Below are positions 7,365 through 13,844 of a DNA stretch of 15,818 nucleotides, piece by piece; position 1 is the stretch's first letter, and the number at the start of each line of letters is the position of its first letter. Origin of the DNA: JBKPIY01 sp046730475 (GTDB lineage Bacteria; Actinomycetota; Thermoleophilia; Solirubrobacterales; 70-9); the NCBI GenBank assembly GCA_046730475.1, contig JBKPIY010000083.1, forward strand, positions 1 to 15,818, in the 5' to 3' direction. The translations under genes were made by a program, and so were the position numbers. The notes under the pieces were generated by a model, which saw only the letters and a program-made list of their open reading frames with translations, searched no databases and was not told where the DNA came from.

Positions 7365-7509
7365 TCACGGTCAGAGGCTCGCGGACGCGTCCGGGCTCGC
7401 GCCGGGGGGCGGGCTCGCGGTTGCCCGCTCGGTCCGTCGCCCGCGTGTAGAACCGGTAGTCGAACTTAGGGCGGGAGGGAGGCGGCGCCGCCGGGGAGAG
7501 TCGGACCAC
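7365..7509 (-). pseudogene. Remnant of a secreted Ig-like/FN3-like domain coding region
   Basis: Between the acyltransferase stop and the next plus-strand gene, the minus strand reads F-D-Y-R-F-Y-T-R-A-T-D-R-A-G-N-R-E-P-A-P, then ends L-T-V-T. This closely follows the last strands of bacterial extracellular Ig-like domains (Y-x-F-x-x-R-A-x-D-x-A-G-N ... x-V-T). Codon third positions in this frame are almost all G or C, as in real genes of this genome. The frame stays open into the acyltransferase 3' end (stop near 7318) and upstream into the antisense of the following gene, so no complete gene fits. Most likely it is the leftover 3' end of a larger deleted gene. Chance similarity in a GC-rich frame cannot be excluded. 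Confidence 0.35.
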
Positions 7510-7515
7510 TACCCT
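7510..7515 (+). promoter_or_regulatory. Candidate -10 element (TACCCT) for a near-leaderless transcript
   Basis: TACCCT ends 9 nt before the GTG start at 7525, and no Shine-Dalgarno sequence is present. No good -35 is seen. Confidence 0.3.
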
Positions 7516-7524
7516 GGCGCGCCG

Positions 7525-8394
7525 GTGCCGTTCAGCGTTCAACTCGGGCTGCTCCTGGCGGTGGCCACCGCGCTCGCCTCGGTCGTCGGTTTCCTCTACA
7601 AGCATCGGGGTGCAGCCGAGGGCCCCGCGGTGCAGTGGCGGCGGCCGATCCGGAGCTCGCTGGTGCTGTTCCGCTCGCGCTGGTACACGCTCGGGATCGT
7701 GATCGCGATGGGCGGCTGGGGCCTCCACGTCGGGGCCCTCGCGCTCGCCCCGATCTCGCTGGTGCAGGCGACGATCGCCGGGGGCCTCGCGATGCTGACC
7801 GCGGTGGCCGACCGCTTCTTCGCCCATCACGTCACCCGGAGGGAGTGGATCGGGGTGGCGCTGGCGGCGGCGGGGCTCGCGTTTCTGGCCGCCACCCTGA
7901 ACGGCGGCGGCGACTCCGCCCAGTCCGGCTATCAGACCGGAACCCTGACGGTCTTCGTCGGCGCAATCGGCGCGGCCGGACTCGCCGTCGGCGTCGCCGC
8001 CCGGGGTACTGCCCGCGCCGGCGTCTTGATGGGCGCCTCCGCCGGTCTCCTTTGGGCGGCCTCCGACACCTCGATCAAGGCCCTCAGCGATCACCTCGGC
8101 GACGGGGTCGCGGCGGTCCTCTTCAGCCCCCTGGCCGGGGTGATCGCGCTCGCCTCCTTTCTCGGCCTCCTGGTGTCGGCGCGGAGCCTCCAGATCGGCC
8201 CCGCCGTCCCGGTGATCGCGGTCACCAGCATCGCCGCCAATGCGACCGCCATCGCCGCCGGCCCGATCGTGTTCGCCGAGCCGCTCCCCGACGACACCCT
8301 CGGCCTGGCCGTGAGGATGCTCGCCTTCGCCCTGGTCATCTGCGCGGCCGCGCTCACCCCTCCCCCGGTCGAGGTCGAGGCCCGGCTCCCGTGA
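7525..8394 (+). CDS. DMT/EamA-like multi-pass membrane transporter
   Basis: 289 residues with about nine or ten hydrophobic helices arranged as two similar halves, typical of the drug/metabolite transporter superfamily (EamA or NIPA-like). Helical landmarks include G-G-W-G-L-H-V-G-A-L-A-L-A-P-I-S-L-V-Q-A near residues 63-82 (a family-typical segment ending helix 3 and starting helix 4) and G-P-A-V-P-V-I-A-V-T-S in the second half. The short loop with R-R-E-W-I-G-V-A-L-A-A-A-G near 107-120 is also typical. The protein sits in the cytoplasmic membrane; its substrate is not predictable. GTG 7525 is taken as start because it precedes the first helix directly and lies behind a -10-like element. 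Confidence 0.8.
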   Translation: MPFSVQLGLLLAVATALASVVGFLYKHRGAAEGPAVQWRRPIRSSLVLFRSRWYTLGIVIAMGGWGLHVGALALAPISLVQATIAGGLAMLTAVADRFFAHHVTRREWIGVALAAAGLAFLAATLNGGGDSAQSGYQTGTLTVFVGAIGAAGLAVGVAARGTARAGVLMGASAGLLWAASDTSIKALSDHLGDGVAAVLFSPLAGVIALASFLGLLVSARSLQIGPAVPVIAVTSIAANATAIAAGPIVFAEPLPDDTLGLAVRMLAFALVICAAALTPPPVEVEARLP

Positions 8395-8516
8395 CCCCCG
8401 TCCGATCCCACCACGGTCCGGGCGAACGCCGCGGATGCTCGTGGAATCAACCATCTAGCGTCAGGCGCGGCGCGCCGCGGCCGGGGGAGCAATACTGTCT
8501 TGGAAGGAGGTCAACG

Positions 8517-9011
8517 ATGAGCGACGATGAAACGGAAAGCGGGCGACCGACGGCGCTGGTGACTGAGCATCTGGAGCAGGAGGGAGTCGCGTTCGAGCTG
8601 GTGGAGCACGAGCGGCGATTCGGCGCGGCGTCGGAGGCCGAGGCGGCGGGTATCGCCCCCGAGAACGCGGCGAAGACGGTCCTGCTGCGAGACGACGACG
8701 GCTATCGGCTGGCGGTGATCCCCGCCTCGGAGCGCCTGGACATGAGGAAGCTTCGGGAGCAGCTCGGGGAGCACCAGGAGCTGCGGCTGGCAACCGAGGC
8801 CGAGATGGAGGCCGACTTCAAGGACTTCGAGCTCGGGGCGCTTCCGCCGCTGGGCGAGATGATCCCCGCGCCCGAGATCGTGGACTCGCGGCTGCTCGAG
8901 CATGAGCGTGTTCTCTGCAACGCGGGGGACCATGAGCATTCGCTCTTGATCGACCCCCACGAGATCATCAGGGTGAGCGGCGCCGACCAGGCCGACATCT
9001 GCCAGGACTGA
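8517..9011 (+). CDS. YbaK/EbsC-type aminoacyl-tRNA deacylase domain protein
   Basis: 164 residues of a single YbaK/ProX-like domain, a family that hydrolyses mischarged aminoacyl-tRNA in trans. Visible signatures are A-A-K-T-V-L-L-R-D at 51-59 with the conserved Lys53, a Y-R-L-A-V-I-P-A strand, G-A-L-P-P-L-G at 108-114 and N-A-G-D-H-E-H near 135-141. ATG 8517 has a perfect AAGGAGGT at 8504-8511 with 5-nt spacing, and TACTGT at 8493-8498 could be its -10 element. The frame stays open far upstream but that region is antisense-like filler within the transporter gene. The tRNA or amino acid specificity is unknown. Confidence 0.87.
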   Translation: MSDDETESGRPTALVTEHLEQEGVAFELVEHERRFGAASEAEAAGIAPENAAKTVLLRDDDGYRLAVIPASERLDMRKLREQLGEHQELRLATEAEMEADFKDFELGALPPLGEMIPAPEIVDSRLLEHERVLCNAGDHEHSLLIDPHEIIRVSGADQADICQD

Positions 9012-9061
9012 GGGGGCCGGACGCTCCAGCTCTTCACCGGCTCCGACGCCGGCGACGACAC

Positions 9062-9090
9062 TTCTCAAGGCGCCGGGGAGCGCGGATAAT
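9062..9090 (+). promoter_or_regulatory. Candidate promoter for leaderless nfeD-like transcript
   Basis: TTCTCA (9062-9067), 17 bp, then GATAAT (9085-9090); 4/6 and 5/6 matches to the -35 and -10 consensus. The -10 ends 7 nt before ATG 9098 and there is no Shine-Dalgarno sequence. This is the best promoter in the window by consensus and spacing. Confidence 0.5.
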
Positions 9091-9097
9091 CTGCTCG

Positions 9098-10558
9098 ATG
9101 AGCGCGCGCCGGATCCGGATCGGCGTATCAATCGCCCTGGTTGCCCTCGGCGCCCTCCTCCTCGGGACACGCGCCACGGGTGAGGGCACGGGCACCGCCT
9201 ACTCGATCGAGCTCAGGTCGACGATCGATCCCGCCAGCGCCGCCTGGCTCGGGCACGCGCTGAACGACGCCGCCGACACCGACGCGAAGGTCGCTATCAT
9301 CCGGCTCGACACTCCCGGCGGGCTCGACGTCTCGCTGCGGGAGATGGTCAAGGACATCATCGGCGCGCCGATGCCGGTGATCGTCTACGTGTCGCCGGAC
9401 GGCGCCCGGGCCGCGTCGGCCGGCGTGTTCATCACCGAGGCGGCCGACGTGGCCGCGATGGCGCCGCAGACGAACATCGGCTCGGCGTCACCGATCTCCA
9501 CCACCGGAGGCGACATCGGCGGAACCCTGGGGCGAAAGATCACCAACGACGCCGCCGCCTTCGCCCGCGCCCTCGCGGACGTCCACCATCGAAACGGCCG
9601 CCTCGCCGCCGAGATGGTGACCGAGGCCAAGAACGTCACTGCGCAGGAAGCGCTGAACGCCGGTGGGATCGACGTGATCGCCTCGAGCGAGCGGGATCTG
9701 CTCCAGAAGCTCGAGGGCTTCCGGACCTTCGGCCCGAAGTCGCAGGTGCTCCACACCTCCGACCTGGCGATCGAGCACCACGACACCCCGCTCCAGTACC
9801 AGCTCCTCGGCGTCATCGTCAACCCGACGATCGCGTACCTGCTGATGCTCGCGGGGATCGCCGGGATCACGCTGGAGGTGCTGAGCGGATTCAGCGTGAT
9901 CCTGCCGGGCGTGCTCGGGACCATCTCCCTGATCCTCGGGCTGTACGGGTCGGCGCAATTGCCGGTAAACCTGACCGGGGTCGCGCTCCTGGTCGCCGGG
10001 GTGGCGATGCTGGTCGCGGAGGCTCACCTACCCACCCACGGGATCCTGGGAGGGGTGGGGGCGCTCTCGATCGCGATCTCCGGTCTCGTCCTCTACGACA
10101 CGAACTCGAGCGCGTTCGGGGTCTCGGCCCCGGTGGTGATCGGGATCGGGCTGGTGACCGCCGGCGCGATCGCGCTCGCGGTCCAGAAGGCGGTCACCGC
10201 CCGCCATCGGCCGGTGCGAACGGGCTGGGAGCAGCTGGTCGGCGCTGAGGGCACCGTCCGATCGCCGGTCGCGCCCCTCGGCCAGGTGTTCGTCGAGGGC
10301 GCGCTGTGGCGCGCTCGCGGCCCCGACGAAGAGACGATCGAGATCGGCGCCCGGGTGAGGGTGGCCGGGGTTGACGGGCTCACCCTGATCGTTGAGCGGC
10401 CCCCGTCGGCCTCGAACGGTGCCGAGGACGCCACGGCTGCCGCGGACGGCACGGCGGGCACGACGCCACGGCCCTACCGCGCCGGCGCGAGGTCCACGGT
10501 AAACCGCCGGGCGAAGTCCTCATCCGTCCGGCACTTCTTGTCCCACCATCGAGCGTAG
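9098..10558 (+). CDS. NfeD-family membrane serine protease (ClpP-class, long form)
   Basis: 486 residues with the full long-NfeD layout. Residues 1-28 are a signal or anchor. Residues about 34-215 form a ClpP-like protease domain with nucleophile Ser107 in R-A-A-S-A-G-V-F and the general base Lys147 in G-R-K-I-T-N-D. Four or five membrane helices lie between about 235 and 365, and a C-terminal OB-fold domain between about 375 and 433 (G-A-E-G-T-V-R-S-P ... G-L-T-L-I-V-E). Archaeal homologues cleave the C-terminus of stomatin/slipin partners. No slipin gene is present in the window, although nfeD-slipin pairs are common. The tail after residue 435 is low-complexity, and its last 85 nt overlap the end of a minus-strand gene remnant, so the real stop may once have been earlier. 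Confidence 0.9.
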   Translation: MSARRIRIGVSIALVALGALLLGTRATGEGTGTAYSIELRSTIDPASAAWLGHALNDAADTDAKVAIIRLDTPGGLDVSLREMVKDIIGAPMPVIVYVSPDGARAASAGVFITEAADVAAMAPQTNIGSASPISTTGGDIGGTLGRKITNDAAAFARALADVHHRNGRLAAEMVTEAKNVTAQEALNAGGIDVIASSERDLLQKLEGFRTFGPKSQVLHTSDLAIEHHDTPLQYQLLGVIVNPTIAYLLMLAGIAGITLEVLSGFSVILPGVLGTISLILGLYGSAQLPVNLTGVALLVAGVAMLVAEAHLPTHGILGGVGALSIAISGLVLYDTNSSAFGVSAPVVIGIGLVTAGAIALAVQKAVTARHRPVRTGWEQLVGAEGTVRSPVAPLGQVFVEGALWRARGPDEETIEIGARVRVAGVDGLTLIVERPPSASNGAEDATAAADGTAGTTPRPYRAGARSTVNRRAKSSSVRHFLSHHRA

Positions 10559-10919
10559 AACTGGAGGTAATGGGGTCCGGCACCCCCGAGGTGGATCAGG
10601 GCCCTCCAGTTGCGAACCCTTCCGTCCCGGCGCGGTGCCCGAAGCCGTGAGCGGAGGCGGGTGGGGGCGTAGTTCGGCGCCCCTCCGGACTCGCTCAGCG
10701 TCCTCCACTGATCTGTCCGAACCCGCAACGTCCCGTCGGATACACCCATTGGGAATACAAGAACCGCACGCGTTGGTACTCGCCGTATGCCTTCAGTCTC
10801 GTCCGCGGCGGGTGGTTTGAATCGCCCGTGCTCGCGGTGGCGAGGCCGGCGAGCGCTCCCAGGCCCACGAGCACCAGGAAGGCGAGGGTTCGCCGCTGGC
10901 GCCTACTTTCTGGTCTCAC
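10474..10919 (-). pseudogene. Frameshifted gene for a small secreted protein, family not recognised
   Basis: From GTG 10919 the minus strand encodes an Arg-rich n-region, the hydrophobic segment L-A-F-L-V-L-V-G-L-G-A-L-A-G-L-A-T-A and then a soluble segment reading K-A-Y-G-E-Y-Q-R-V-R-F-L-Y-S-Q-W-V, which soon loses coding character. From about 10749 the next frame carries on with S-D-G-T-L-R-V-R-T-D-Q-W and ends H-Y-L-Q-F-Y-A-R-W-W-D-K-K-C (stop at 10474). GC-rich third positions switch frame at about 10740-10750, around CCCATTGGG. Joined, the two parts would give a secreted protein of about 148 residues rich in Trp and Tyr. Either the gene is broken or the assembly has an indel. It is convergent with and overlaps the nfeD-like gene by 85 nt. 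Function unknown. Confidence 0.5.
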
Positions 10920-11062
10920 GCACGCTCATCCACGCACAGTCATCCTCTCGGTCCTTCGGCGCTCCCGGACCTTCAGGGCGACGGGCCCCGTATTACCAGA
11001 GGAGACGTGGCAAGCACCGGATCGCATTCGCAATCAGCCAGCTCACCGAGGTTGCTCGTCCC

Positions 11063-12541
11063 GTGAGCGAGCGTCGGGAGAGCGACGATCCCGGCCTCCC
11101 GATCAAGTTCGGGCCGTGCTCGAACGGTGAGTACGTTCCGGCGCCGCTCACCGCGATCGAGCGGGAGGCGATCCGGCGGGCCCGGGTCGCGTGCGCGGAC
11201 AACGCAAGGAGCGTCGGCCTGTCACGGCGGGACTTCCTGTTCACGGTCACCGCCGCCGCCACGACCCTGCTCACGCTCCAAGGCTGCCTCGGGGACTCGG
11301 GCAAGGGGTCAGGCGGCAAATACACCGTTCCGAAGGAGGCCGACCGGGACGCCGCCGCCGCCCGCCAGGCGCTCGCCGGCGACGAGTTCGTGTTCGACGT
11401 GCAGGGCCATCACCTCGAATACGACTTGATGCGCTCGCCGCCCGGGGAACCGTTCTTCGGCCAGGTCTTCCCCCAGGTGAACTGCGGCAAGGACGACCCC
11501 CGCGCCTGCTTTGCCCGCGAGGTCTTCATGGAGGAGTTCTTCCTCAAGAGCGACACGAACATGGTGACGCTCTCAGCCCTCCCGATCGCGCCGAAGGGCA
11601 GCCCGCTGTCGGCGGCGATCATGGAGGAGACCCGCGAGACCGCCAGGCTGGCGTGCGGCTGGGAGAGCGTGCTCCTCCACGCACAGGTACTCCCGAACTA
11701 CGGTCCGCTCGAAGCGAACCTCGACGGGATGGAGGAGAACGCGCGCCGGTATCCGATCAAGGCCTGGAAGGTCTTCACCCACTTCCCCGACGCTTTCGGG
11801 GACCCCGGCAACGCCTGGCGTCTCGACGACGCCGACCCGAAGCTGCGCCGGGTCGGACACGCGTTCATCGAGAAGGCGCGCCAGCTCGGGGTGAAGACGA
11901 TCTGCGCGCACAAGGGCTTTGGCGCTGGCAGCCCGTACGCTACGCCCGACGACGTTCCCGCCGCCGCGCGCGACTTCCCCGACGTGAGCTTCATCGTCTA
12001 CCACTCGGGCTTCGAGCGCACCGGTCCCCGAGAGGGGCCCTACACCCAGGCCACCGCGCACCTCGGCATCAACCGCCTGATCCGCTCGATGAGAAAGCAC
12101 GGCGTCGGACCGAATCAGAACGTGTACGCGGAGCTCGGCTCGACCTGGTGGACGGTGATGCGGGACCCGACGCAGGCCGCCCACGTGCTGGGGAAGCTGC
12201 TCAGGCACGTGGGCGAGGACAACGTCCTGTGGGGGACGGACTGCATCTTCTACGGCTCCCCCCAGGACCAGATCCAGACCTTTCGCTCGTTCCAGATCAG
12301 CGACCGGCTCCAGGAGCGCTACGGCTACCCGGCGCTGACCAAGGAGATCAAGGCGAAGGTGCTCGGTCTCAACGGCGCCCGGGTCTACGGGGTGGAACCG
12401 AAGGCGGTGCCGTGCAAGTTCACGCGCGGCGAGCTAGAGGAGATACGCCGGGAGATCAAGGGCCGACACGCCACCCACGGCCCCCGCAACGCCCGCGAGG
12501 TCTCCGCCCTGCGAGCCCACCACCAGGGCTGGCCCGGGTGA
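11063..12541 (+). CDS. Tat-exported lipoprotein of the amidohydrolase_2 family (TIM-barrel metal hydrolase)
   Basis: 492 residues from GTG 11063. Residues 1-50 contain K-F-G-P-C-S-N-G-E-Y and a basic helix; the twin-arginine motif S-R-R-D-F-L comes only at 54-59, followed by an Ala/Thr-rich hydrophobic stretch and a lipobox L-Q-G-C ending at Cys75. This suggests Tat export and lipid anchoring after an unusually long leader. The barrel (about 105-445) has candidate metal and catalytic residues: D-V-Q-G-H-H at 112-117 (Q114 in place of the first His of the usual H-x-H), H283 in C-A-H-K-G-F-G, H314 in Y-H-S-G-F and D393 in W-G-T-D-C. The family includes decarboxylases and hydrolases; no substrate can be named. 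Although the frame is open upstream to 10787, that part is antisense to the secreted-protein remnant and looks non-coding. A weak GAGG lies at 11048-11051. Confidence 0.85.
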   Translation: MSERRESDDPGLPIKFGPCSNGEYVPAPLTAIEREAIRRARVACADNARSVGLSRRDFLFTVTAAATTLLTLQGCLGDSGKGSGGKYTVPKEADRDAAAARQALAGDEFVFDVQGHHLEYDLMRSPPGEPFFGQVFPQVNCGKDDPRACFAREVFMEEFFLKSDTNMVTLSALPIAPKGSPLSAAIMEETRETARLACGWESVLLHAQVLPNYGPLEANLDGMEENARRYPIKAWKVFTHFPDAFGDPGNAWRLDDADPKLRRVGHAFIEKARQLGVKTICAHKGFGAGSPYATPDDVPAAARDFPDVSFIVYHSGFERTGPREGPYTQATAHLGINRLIRSMRKHGVGPNQNVYAELGSTWWTVMRDPTQAAHVLGKLLRHVGEDNVLWGTDCIFYGSPQDQIQTFRSFQISDRLQERYGYPALTKEIKAKVLGLNGARVYGVEPKAVPCKFTRGELEEIRREIKGRHATHGPRNAREVSALRAHHQGWPG

Positions 12542-12560
12542 GGGGAAGCCGGCCTCCCCT
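12541..12560. terminator. Possible hairpin terminator after the amidohydrolase gene
   Basis: AGGGGA (12541-12546) pairs with TCCCCT (12555-12560) across an 8-nt loop that itself can partly pair. It begins at the stop codon and has no T-tract. It could serve both converging transcripts. Confidence 0.3.
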
Positions 12561-12573
12561 GATGGGCGTAGCG

Positions 12574-12633
12574 TCAACGCTGCTGCCCGGCCTTCCTGAG
12601 CCCGTACATGAATTCCACCAGTGCTACGGCCAT
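12574..12633 (-). CDS. Possible 19-residue coupled micro-ORF downstream of the unknown winged-helix gene
   Basis: A TGATG stop-start overlap (12631-12635) joins the stop of the upstream minus-strand gene to an ATG in a new frame. It encodes M-A-V-A-L-V-E-F-M-Y-G-L-R-K-A-G-Q-Q-R and stops at 12574. Third codon positions are mostly G or C. Its L-R-K-A codons lie in a 14-bp perfect repeat of the upstream gene's own 3' end (W-L-R-K-A-Y). This could be a true coupled peptide, or a partial duplication of the gene tail that only looks like one. The overlap signal supports translation but does not prove it. Confidence 0.25.
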   Translation of the reverse strand: MAVALVEFMYGLRKAGQQR

Positions 12634-12685
12634 CAGCTGGGTATGGGCTGCTTTCCGCGCTTGACCTGGTAGGCCTTCCTGAGCC
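12589..12685. repeat. 14-bp direct repeat at the end of the winged-helix gene
   Basis: GGCCTTCCTGAGCC occurs at 12589-12602 and again at 12672-12685, 83 bp apart. The second copy is inside the 3' end of the minus-strand gene and the first is just beyond its stop. In the minus-strand reading both copies encode L-R-K-A. A short local duplication would explain this. Confidence 0.6.
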
Positions 12686-13148
12686 AGTTCTTGCCCCCCT
12701 GGGTGATCTTCCAGGACCCGTCGCTCTGCTTGCGCAGCACCGGGGACCCGTCCCTCTTCAACACCTTGAAGGTCTTGTCTGGGCGATCCGGGATGTTCAG
12801 CTTGTGCGCGTCGGCGATGGCCCTGACGAGGGCCAGGTCGAAGGGCCCCTTGCCGTGGCGGCCGTACAGAATGGCAACCGCCAGAAGGGCATTTTCGTGA
12901 TCCTTCTCGCTCTCGAACTCCTTCACTAGGGTTTCCTCGTCGAGCGGCCGGCTTCCCTTTGCCTTCATCCCGGATCCCTTGTTGGCCGACGCCTTCTCCG
13001 GGTCGTCCCCCCGCTCCCCGCCGGCCGCATTGACATAGGGCACCAGCAACGCGAACGCGTCCCCGCGGATCGCGGGATCCAGTTCCTTCACCACCTCGTT
13101 CACCTTCTTGAGCCGGTCAACCGTCCGCTGAAACTGGATCTCCTTCAT
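12633..13148 (-). CDS. Hypothetical protein with helical N-terminus and winged-helix-like C-terminus
   Basis: 171 residues from ATG 13148, preceded by a GAGG with about 9-nt spacing; TTG 13154 is an in-frame alternative. I do not recognise the family. Residues 1-40 look helical (K-E-I-Q-F-Q-R-T-V-D-R-L-K-K-V-N), and 42-80 are a charged, flexible linker. Residues 84-165 have a compact domain with Y-G-R-H-G-K-G-P-F and end with D-G-S-W-K-I-T-Q-G-G-K-N-W-L-R-K-A-Y, resembling the recognition helix and wing of a winged-helix domain. There is no signal peptide, membrane segment or Cys, so it should be a soluble cytoplasmic, possibly nucleic-acid-binding, protein. It is transcribed away from the secreted-protein gene at 13389-13649 and converges on the amidohydrolase. 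Confidence 0.7.
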   Translation of the reverse strand: MKEIQFQRTVDRLKKVNEVVKELDPAIRGDAFALLVPYVNAAGGERGDDPEKASANKGSGMKAKGSRPLDEETLVKEFESEKDHENALLAVAILYGRHGKGPFDLALVRAIADAHKLNIPDRPDKTFKVLKRDGSPVLRKQSDGSWKITQGGKNWLRKAYQVKRGKQPIPS

Positions 13149-13275
13149 GCTCAAACCTCAGCTGGTGTTTGCTTCGGGAAGCAGCCCTGTCCTCCGCCGA
13201 CTTACGCTCGGATCCTAAAGGCCGATGAGGACATCGTTTCGTCCCCGAACCGCCCGGAATCGCCGCCTCCCCTCG

Positions 13276-13304
13276 CCGAGGGGGCTGATCCGAGGGGGGC
13301 TGAT
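13276..13304. repeat. Two-copy tandem repeat, 14/15 bp unit
   Basis: CCGAGGGGGCTGAT (13276-13289) is followed directly by CCGAGGGGGGCTGAT (13290-13304), differing by one G. The region 13149-13388 between two minus-strand genes is otherwise without coding signs except the terminator hairpin. Confidence 0.6.
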
Positions 13305-13344
13305 GTGGGTGGCCACCCGGAGCCCAACTCGAGCCGAACGAGGA

Positions 13345-13369
13345 CGCCCCGGTCATCGCGGCCGGGGCG
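13345..13369 (-). terminator. Probable terminator of the small secreted-protein gene
   Basis: CGCCCCGG (13345-13352) and CCGGGGCG (13362-13369) form a perfect 8-bp stem with a 9-nt loop, about 20 nt beyond the stop of the minus-strand gene ending at 13389. No T-tract is present. Confidence 0.5.
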
Positions 13370-13388
13370 CCCCGAACAGACCGATCGG

Positions 13389-13649
13389 CTATGGCGTCGG
13401 CAAGAGGCTGGCGCAGAACCCCAAGTCGCCCTTCTGCTCCGCGATCCCCACGACGAGGTCCCCCGCTGCAGGCGCGTAGTCCTGTCGGTAGATCGTGTCG
13501 TCCCGCACCGCCCCGGCGAATGCCGAGAGGGTGCCGAGGCAGCTCCCATCCATCTGGGTTTCCGACTGAGCTGAGACGGAAGGCGCCGCGACGGCGAGTG
13601 CGACGAGAGCGACCAGGGCCAATACGAGGAACATCCGACATCGGGACAT
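13389..13649 (-). CDS. Small secreted protein of unknown function
   Basis: 86 residues. ATG 13649 is fixed by a perfect AAGGAGGT at 13656-13663 (complement), 6 nt upstream. Residues 1-27 are a signal peptide with a long Leu/Val/Ala core and a V-S-A-Q cleavage site. The mature part of about 59 residues has two Cys (37 and 79) that may form a disulfide, an acidic G-D-L-V-V-G-I-A-E-Q-K-G-D-L-G central segment, and Y-R-Q-D-Y. I do not recognise the family. TAGGGT on the minus strand at 13688-13693 with TTCCTG 16 nt before it may be the promoter. The gene is followed by a hairpin terminator, so it is probably monocistronic. Confidence 0.75.
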   Translation of the reverse strand: MSRCRMFLVLALVALVALAVAAPSVSAQSETQMDGSCLGTLSAFAGAVRDDTIYRQDYAPAAGDLVVGIAEQKGDLGFCASLLPTP

Positions 13650-13742
13650 ATGTCCACCTCCTTGGGATGAATGCGATTTGTGGACCGACCCTAGGGCAGC
13701 GCCGCCGAGCAGGAATCGGGTGTTTCCCTATTTCCATGGGAA

Positions 13743-13756
13743 CTCGACGGGTCGAG
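13743..13756. promoter_or_regulatory. Operator-like palindrome in a divergent intergenic region
   Basis: CTCGAC-GG-GTCGAG is a perfect 6-bp inverted repeat with a 2-bp spacer, about 90 nt upstream of the gene at 13845 and 95 nt upstream of the divergent gene at 13649. A regulator binding site is plausible; no adjacent regulator gene is seen. Confidence 0.3.
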
Positions 13757-13844
13757 ATCGGCCCCGCTCAGCCAGCGTCGGCCGTGTCCCGCGGGAAATG
13801 GAGTAAGAACTACGACGGAGATTCCGAGCCAACAGGAGGAAGAC

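Noticed and set aside
7382..7393. 12-bp palindrome CGGACGCGTCCG after the WS/DGAT stop
   Set aside because: Self-complementary without room for a stable loop and lies inside the Ig-like remnant; insufficient as terminator or operator.
7318..8454. 378-residue minus-strand open frame opposite the DMT transporter
   Set aside because: Antisense to a clear transporter gene, with low-complexity Gly/Arg/Asp/Glu composition; only the part at 7365-7509, outside that gene, looks coding.
7635..8516. Long upstream extension of the YbaK-type gene
   Set aside because: Arg-rich out-of-frame reading of the transporter; a perfect Shine-Dalgarno fixes the start at 8517.
10787..11062. 92-residue N-terminal extension of the amidohydrolase
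   Set aside because: Arg/Ser/Pro-rich, antisense to the secreted-protein remnant, and the family-like leader begins at GTG 11063.
11191..12672. 493-residue plus-strand open frame
   Set aside because: Shifted frame within the amidohydrolase; Arg/Gly/Pro-rich, no domain.
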